DNA from: Asterella californica
Lineage: Eukaryota; Streptophyta; Marchantiopsida; Marchantiales; Aytoniaceae
NCBI GenBank assembly: GCA_036924285.1
Contig: JAYKYS010000002.1
Span: forward strand, 34,580,501-34,644,500
Direction: 5' to 3'
DNA length: 64,000 nucleotides
Shown here: piece by piece, positions 57,955-64,000 of the stretch
How the letters are laid out: every line of letters starts with the position of its first letter
How positions within the stretch are numbered: the first letter of the stretch is position 1
Position numbers and translations under genes: made by a program
Notes under the pieces: generated by a model
Told to the model about the DNA's origin: nothing
The model's database searches: none
What the model saw: the letters and a program-made list of their open reading frames with translations, nothing else

Positions 57955-57959
57955 ACATA
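57955..57959. repeat. Target-site duplication of chromovirus Y (right copy)
   Basis: ACATA, partner of 50269-50273; removing one copy restores the X integrase frame. Confidence 0.88.
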
Positions 57960-60900
57960 GCAGTAGTCATACCACTCACAAATTCTCGACCCCTATCAGA
58001 AACTAACTCCAGAGGACATCCAAACCTAGTAATGATCCGTTCGTACAGAAATCTACCCACCTCAACTTCTCCAATAGTTACAAGAGGTCTAGCTTCTACC
58101 CACTTCGTAAGATAATCTGTGGCTACAACAATATACTTATTGTTGCGAGGGGTGCGATTCAAAGGCCCAACAAAAACTATTCCCCATTTCTCGAAAGGTC
58201 CGAGAACCGGAATAGATCTAAGAGGAGTGGAAACACTAGATTTAATAGCGAAAGCTTGACAAACATCACAGGTTTTACAATACGTCAAGCAATCTCTAAA
58301 CATCCCCCTCCAGTGATATCCTGCGTCGAGTATCTTATGAGCCGTCAACTTGCCTGCGAAATGTCCTCCACATACTGGACCGTCATGGAATTCTTCCATG
58401 AGTCGTAGAGACTCCTCCTTGCTCGCAGCTCTTCTCAGGACCCCATCAACTCCTTCACGGAATAACACACCTTCCACCACCGAGTAAGGTTGACCTCGTT
58501 TCACCAACGCCTTCTTCTCTCTGGTCCGCATCCCATCTGGATAGACACCTTCCGTAACAAAATCCCAAATTTCTTGATATTCTATTGGGATAATAGAGTT
58601 GCTCATCAAGACCATCAAATCTTCATCAGGAAAGGTGTCATCCACCGGCTCCTCTCCATCGCCATCGTAAGCTCTAGATAGCAAATCTGCATTCGCGTGT
58701 TTCTTCCCTGGTCGATCGCAAATCTCATAGTTGTACTCTGACAATAAGAGCTTCCACCTTGCTAATCGTCCTTCGACCATAGGTTTATTGAAGATGTACT
58801 TCAATGCCTTATGATCTGTAACGATAGTGAACTTGCCTCCTATGAGATAATGTCGAAATTTTCTCAGAGCATAGATCACTGCTAATCCTTCTCTCTCTGT
58901 CACAGAATAATTTCTCTCTGCCTTGACCATTTGCCGACTAGCATATGCAATAGGATGATCTCTACCTTCAACATCATACTGACTTAGAGTACATCCTACT
59001 GCTATATTTGAAGCATCCGTATATAGAATAAATTGTTTATTCCAATCGGGCTTAACCAAGATTGGAGCTGAAGTAAGAGCTTTCTTCAGTTCCTCAAAGG
59101 CGGCTAGAGCTTCTTCATCTCCTAAAATCAACACGTAATCTACTCCCTTCTTCAGATATGCTGTCAAAGCATATGCTTTATGTGAGAACGAGAGTATAAA
59201 CCTTCGATAATACCCCACCATACCTAAAAACTGTCGTAGCTTAGTGAGAGTACTAGGAAAAGGGAGCTCTAAGATCTTCTGCACCTTCTCTGGATCAACG
59301 GCAATGCCGTCCTTGGATATGATATGACCCAAGAGTAACCCTTCCTCACACCCAAAAATACATTTCTCCGGATTGAGAGATGCATTTGCTACATCTAAAA
59401 ATTCTAGGACCTTCACAAGGTGCTCAAAATGCTTCTCCTTACTCCCGTAAACACAAAAGTCATCTATAAAATCTCTCACAAACTTTCCTAAGAAAGGTTC
59501 GAACACTTTGTTCATAAACCTTTGAAACGTCGCAGGAGCATTACACAGACCAAATGGCATGACTCGAAATGCAAACGTACCCCACGGAGTAGTGAAAGTG
59601 GTCAGGTGTTGATGTTCTGGTGCAATTTTGATCTGGTTATATCCGCTATAACCATCTCCAAAGCTGTAGCATTCGTTTCCCGCCACTTCTTCCAAGATCT
59701 CGTCAATGAAAGGTAGAGGATAATAATCCTTCTTTGTGACCGCATTGAGCTTCTTGTAATCAACACACACCCTCAATTTGCCATTTTTCTTCTTTACGAT
59801 CACAATGGGTGATACCCATTCAGAATGCTCCACCTCGTAAATGAACCCGGCAGTGTGCAGCTTCTCGATCTCTTCTTTCACCAGATCCGCAATTGGAGGA
59901 CTCACTCTTCGTTGCTTCTGTCGCACCGGTTTGACTTCCTCCTCTAACTCGATACGATGTTGCTCCAATGTGACCTCCCTCAGATCCTTGTAACTAAATG
60001 CAAATACATGAATGTATTTGCGAAAGATCTCTTCGAAACAACTCTTCTCCTCTTTAGTAACCTTCGATCCATAGCGTAAGGTGGCAATTCTTCTCTCCAC
60101 CTCCTCGGGAGTCAACGGTTCTTTGTCTCGATATCTTTGCACTTCCGGAGAAGGAAAAAGATCCACTACATTCACACCCACATTTCGTTCTTCTCTCTCC
60201 TCTTCCGACGATGTATTTTCAGATTCTGAATCTGAAGAATTGGTACCTACATTAGAAGTAGTATCAACAACTTCTGACTCCCAGTAGTCCGATGTGGGTC
60301 GATCTGATTCCGACGTCCCAACTTGATCTCCGAGCAATAGAACTTTGATCCGGTGGTGATTCGGTCCGATGCGTAAATAACCTTTGTGCCAGTTATCCGT
60401 TGCATGTACTGCTCGAAGCCAAGGTCTTCCGAGTAACATTTCATAACTTGACTCTTTCAAGATTTGAAATGTCATGTTTACCTGCACTCCCATTACTGAC
60501 ACACAAACTCTTTCCAGCACTCCCAATGGTCTAACTCGCTGTCTGTTAGCCATGCCCACCGTGATACTAGAAGGACGAGTTGGTACTAGATCCAACTTCC
60601 TCATGAGTCGTTCTGAGATGGCATTTACTGCCGATCCTCCATCGACTAGAACATCCGAGACATCTCTCCCATTGATACGAGCCTCTACTTTTGATGCCTT
60701 GTTGCACACCTCTCCTTCACTAGCATCTAAAGCACTCACACCGACAGTAGAAGGATTTACCTTCTTCTTCCGACCTCGTCGGGAGCTTAGACCGCTACGA
60801 AGTTCTTTCCTCACCGAAGGATTTAGAGCAATCAACTGTCCCACAGTAATGTTTGCTCGTTGCTTACCCACGTCTTCCACCACGTTGTATTTTGATTGCT

Positions 60901-61633
60901 CCATCGAAATTGTGAAATCAGTATTTCCCAATTTCTTCCGCCGTTCTTTGGTTTTTGAAGAAGATTTGCTACTCCGAGTATTTTGACTTGGAGAATCTTC
61001 CATCACGACTGGTTCTCCCTCGTCGAAATGCGTCCTCATCCTCTTCCTCTCTTGAGCCAACAGCTCTACAGATTGAAAACCTTCTCGTACATCTCGTGGC
61101 TCCAAGATGTCAATGCATGCTACACCCTTGTCCTTGCTTTGTGAAGTTGAAGCTCCATCCGCCGTTCCACCATTACGACTTGGACAATTACGTTGGAAAT
61201 GTGATCCTCCGCACGTAAAACATCCTTGGTTCGTGTAGTTACTTGGTGATCCTTGCGGTGGTCCACCTCTAGACTGATAGTTCCCATAACCTCGTGAGCC
61301 CCCTCCAACATTTGGACTCCGGTGTTGCAACAAATTCACCATATTGATCTTCAAATCTGCCAGAGACTCTGTCAAACTTTTCAACTCATCACGAAAGTTA
61401 GGAGTAACAGATCGAGATGGTACAGTGACTGTAACTGCACTAGTAAGAGCTATCGGAGTCAGATTCTGAAATCGAACAGTTGGAACACTCGCAGGCGTCA
61501 GAGTTGGCATGATCGGCCCTTGCACATCTCCACATGCTGCCCCAACAGTCATTGGTTGCAAGTCGTCTCCATCCAGACTCTCTTCCATCCTGGTTGCGAT
61601 CTTCACTGCATCAGCCTTCGAAGTTGGTCTCTC
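57955..61633 (-). pseudogene. Element X polyprotein: zinc knuckle, protease, RT, RNase H, integrase N-part
   Basis: Continuous frame, in phase with gag upstream of TAG 61634-61636. Order: knuckle CFTCGGSHFQRNC (C-x2-C-x3-H-x4-C, near 61220), protease with Asp-Gly-Gly-Ser (near 60640), RT with a FGDGYSGYNQI stretch (near 59660) and FIDD box (near 59470), RNase H with LYTDASN (near 59020). The integrase HHCC module lies near 58270-58395, then the core. The residue that is normally the first catalytic Asp (in WGI-D-FVGP) is Val, codon 58175-58177, so this integrase should be inactive. The second Asp (SDRGREF) is intact. The frame then runs into the Y LTR, and the natural continuation is 50273-49592. 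Confidence 0.9.
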
Positions 61634-62107
61634 CTACCGCACTTGTGTTCGAATCTCCGGCCTCAATCCCCCAATAAAATTCTTTGTGAGCATTGCTCCA
61701 ATGCCCACCATCGTTGGTTCTACTACATCTCCACTCTTTCGTAAAACCACCCGAAACTTTTGTTCTAATTTCTCCACCCTCTCGGCGTAAGTCCTTACTT
61801 TCTCTTTCTCTCCTTGTTTGAGGTAAGTTACCTCTACCATTAACTTCTCGTAACTTTCATCGGGAAGAAAAGTTTCAATTAAGGCCTCCGTCAATACTTC
61901 CCAAGTATCAACTGGAGTCCCCACTACGCTTCTCTTCTTCCTATCCTCATACCATGTCAATGCAGAATTCTCAAGAAATTCAGGTATCAACCCTACCCAC
62001 TCGCTCTTCTTTCGATCTCCATTGCCAATGCATGCTCTTTTGAAGTCTCTCACAAATCCTTCCACGTCTTCTCCATCCTTTCCGTAAAACACCGGAAGTT
62101 TCCCCAT
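61634..62107 (-). pseudogene. Element X gag
   Basis: ATG 62107, 157 codons of a retrotransposon gag domain (a LPVFYGKDGEDVEGFVRDF start, then W-rich helices and a TYAERVEKLEQKF stretch). TAG at 61634-61636 ends it, but the same frame continues into the zinc knuckle and protease. It is thus probably a nonsense change (CAG to TAG is one step) rather than a true gag end. A readthrough design is less likely, because the stop precedes the knuckle. Confidence 0.85.
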
Positions 62108-62235
62108 TCTTCTCTTCTTTTTTACTCAAGGAACTGCTTGCGGATGTGAAGATCGCACTTCACCGCAATCCACAATTTCCCCGTTGAGCTCTCTCATCTC
62201 CAAAGGTTGGAATAAGTTTGACCCTCATGGTCATC

Positions 62236-62700
62236 TTATCTCTCGTGTGACAGACTATCTCCATCCTCGCTAGAGGTCTTCACTTGTTCCGTTTCTACAC
62301 TCAACCTTCTCTCGAGACCTTCGGCTACAGTTTCTAGCAAAGCAACCACTGCGCTACACTCGTGCTCAACTGGAATCCCGTCCACTCCACATCTAGGACA
62401 AAAGGTTGTAGGATCAATGACGTCTTGTCTAGGGGAAGAAGGGCCTATGTGTAAGCTTAAGTCGACCAACCCTCTTCACTCACGCAAAAGTCTATTCTTC
62501 GTAGGACACTTGCTCACTTTATGTCCTTCTTCTCCACACAAAAAGCACCTCGAGTTCTTCTCCTGGTTCTTACGACTACTCTCTGCTTCTTCCTCAAATT
62601 CTAGTCGAAATTCTCCTTTCGCCAGATCAGCGGTAACTATCACCGCATAGCCTTGAGGGATCTTGCTCAACCTCAATTTCCACTCTTGCTGTCCTTCCAT
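62236..62700 (-). pseudogene. Element X small ORF with CCHC zinc knuckle, upstream of gag
   Basis: ATG 62700; 74 codons to TGA 62476-62478, then the same frame stays open to 62236 (77 more codons). The first part ends with a classical knuckle C-x2-C-x4-H-x4-C (near 62540). The second part has a C-P-R-C and a later H-x-C that could form another zinc site. It lies between the PBS and gag, out of phase with gag. Some Tat/Ogre-type elements carry an extra ORF before gag, but I do not recognise this protein. Confidence 0.55.
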
Positions 62701-63268
62701 GACGATGATCCGTCATACATCTCTCTCGCTATATAGCTTGTTTGACAGTTTTGATCACTCGACTATCTTCTCACTTAGCAATCTCTCACATTACTAAGTA
62801 GAAGCTTAACTTGTCAACCCTGAGCCTCAGAGATCGAACATAACCCTCTCAAGAATTCTGAAATTCTTTCACTCTTTTGCTTCAGCAAGCGATATAGCAG
62901 ATTTGACCCCCCTTCACTTCGAATGCCATAACTCCAGTTCTACTCGATCAATTCACGCATGATTTGGGTGCCTAGATAGCTTATCTTGCAAGCTATCAGC
63001 ATGGAAGATTTCAAGGTCTAACTCTAAAAATTGAAAATATGAAACTGACTGTAAACTCCTTCCCGAGAGCTCACTATTTGATACCGAAAAACCTCCTTAA
63101 CTTCCGAAAGACATAACTCTCTCCTCACAATTGATCTCTCGGAGATATCAAGCTTATTGGAAAGCTTATCTTGCCCTCTATAACATGGTGTATGTACAAA
63201 GGTTCTGAACTCATGCTCAAAAACAGACATAAACTGTACTAACGACTAAATACGAATCTTTGTATCGA
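62701..63268 (-). other. Element X leader
   Basis: Between PBS and the small ORF. Contains two diverged phrases of the type seen in other leaders here (CATAACTC(C/T)..., near 62925 and 63110, with AAGCTTATC/ATAGCTTATCTTG echoes). No coding motif. Confidence 0.6.
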
Positions 63269-63287
63269 GGTCCCGGCAACGGAACCA
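63269..63287 (-). promoter_or_regulatory. Primer-binding site of element X
   Basis: TGGTTCCGTTGCCGGGACC on the - strand, three bases inside the 5' LTR. It is close to the tRNA-Asp-type PBS (TGGCGCCGTTGCCGGGG) used by Athila/Tat elements, with differences in the acceptor part. Confidence 0.7.
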
Positions 63288-63290
63288 AAA

Positions 63291-64000
63291 TGTAAGCCGG
63301 CCTGTCTCTCACCCAGGGGTACCTCAGATGACTAGGATTACTAGTGCACCCTAATTACAAAGATTTAAGTACACCCATGCTCACTTCACTCAACTCTTTG
63401 ACCCGTATGGTCACATCGGTCTCTCTAATAGCGTTCCTACAAACAAGTTCTAATCCCGCTCTCACATTACATCGCAAAATACTCAAGGACTCCCAAGGTC
63501 TCCAATGCTCACTTTACTTACAGACAGGAAAATGAGAGTGTCTTCCACCTTCTCAACTCCTCCTTATATACTCTACAACTTCTTACCGTGGTAACTTTCA
63601 CTAAGTTACATTACCTCATGATAAGTGCGCAATCCAAAATAGTAAAACTTCTAAAGGCTACTAAGACTTAAGAATAGCACACACATTACTTGTTCTACTT
63701 TACTAAAGTAAGAGATTCTCCTACTTTAGCTTTTGTAAAGTGTTAACTTTCCACGCTATCCAATCGAAAGACGACAACACACTAATACGTCTTTTGAGGA
63801 GCATCTTTAGATCTTTGTGCATGACTTTTCATCATGCATCCAATCAGCGATGGTCAACAAAGTTGCATACTTTTGGAAAGCATATTTAGAGCTCCGCACT
63901 TGTCCTATAGTGCCATAGTGGAACCTCTAATAGTTTCCTCAATTTAGTTATAACTATCTCAGCTAGTTATGACTACTTTTGATCACTCTAAATTTAGATC
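63291..64000 (-). repeat. 5' LTR of element X, cut by the window end
   Basis: 710 bp of the 798-bp LTR; matches 48781-49490 with about six differences by eye. Confidence 0.95.

Larger units (their letters stand above)
48781..64000 (-). mobile_element. Element X: Athila/Tat-like Ty3/gypsy element, runs off the window
   Basis: LTRs at 48781-49578 (3') and 63291 onward (5', truncated by the window). Internal parts are PBS, a short zinc-knuckle ORF, gag, then protease-RT-RNase H-integrase, the last split by chromovirus Y. The style of RT (FGDGYSGYNQI, FIDD), protease DGGS and a PBS close to the tRNA-Asp type used by Athila/Tat elements place it in the non-chromodomain OTA group. LTR differences over the shared 710 bp are about six by eye. 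Defects: TAG in gag, TGA in the small ORF, and Val at the first catalytic Asp of integrase. Confidence 0.9.

Noticed and set aside
61634..61636. Programmed stop-codon readthrough between gag and pol of X
   Set aside because: The TAG lies within gag, before the zinc knuckle, where readthrough would make no structural sense; a nonsense mutation is simpler.

Overview
The window is plant-type nuclear DNA made almost entirely of nested LTR retrotransposons. A Ty1/copia fragment with a plant-like RNase H, an Athila/Tat-like gypsy element, a chromodomain gypsy element primed by initiator tRNA-Met and a PIF/Harbinger remnant all point to the green-plant lineage. I suspect a seedless plant or a charophyte alga, but I cannot name the species. 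I see no intact host gene, rRNA, tRNA or CRISPR array.

Layout. (1) 1-783 is an LTR of family X, sense +. It sits inside a + strand Ty3/gypsy element (element D) that runs from 784 to about 17433. D encodes, in order, an aspartic protease, a C5-cytosine DNA methyltransferase, reverse transcriptase (RT), RNase H and integrase, then a truncated PHD-type zinc finger. Its RT is split by a - strand gypsy element (element C, 3994-14917) with 2.3-kb LTRs. (2) 17541-18644 is the 3' end of a copia element with a 255-bp LTR. (3) 18645-32340 is AT-rich sequence without recognisable host genes. It holds small tandem repeats, hairpins and a decayed PIF/Harbinger element at about 26.9-28.6 kb. (4) 32341-37470 plus 48498-48780 is retroelement-like sequence (E) with diverged tandem repeats and a broken coiled-coil ORF on the - strand. 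(5) Element B (37471-48497, +) splits E. B is a nearly complete relative of C. (6) From 48781 past the window end lies a full X element (-, Athila/Tat-like). Its integrase is split by chromovirus Y (50274-57954, -), whose two LTRs look identical.

How the parts relate. B and C share one polyprotein plan: gag-protease in one frame and RT-RNase H-integrase in the -1 frame. At the junction C carries a textbook slippery heptamer, GGGTTTT. Both have LTR ends of the TGTCG...CGACA type and 4-bp target duplications. Y restores cleanly to its X host through a 5-bp duplication (ACATA), and C restores to its D host through ACGG, so the order of insertion can be read.

The most notable system is element D. 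It combines a DNA methyltransferase with a putative histone-reading PHD finger, which suggests a retrotransposon that could write or read chromatin marks. This copy is dead, with several in-frame stops, but almost all recognisable catalytic residues are still present.
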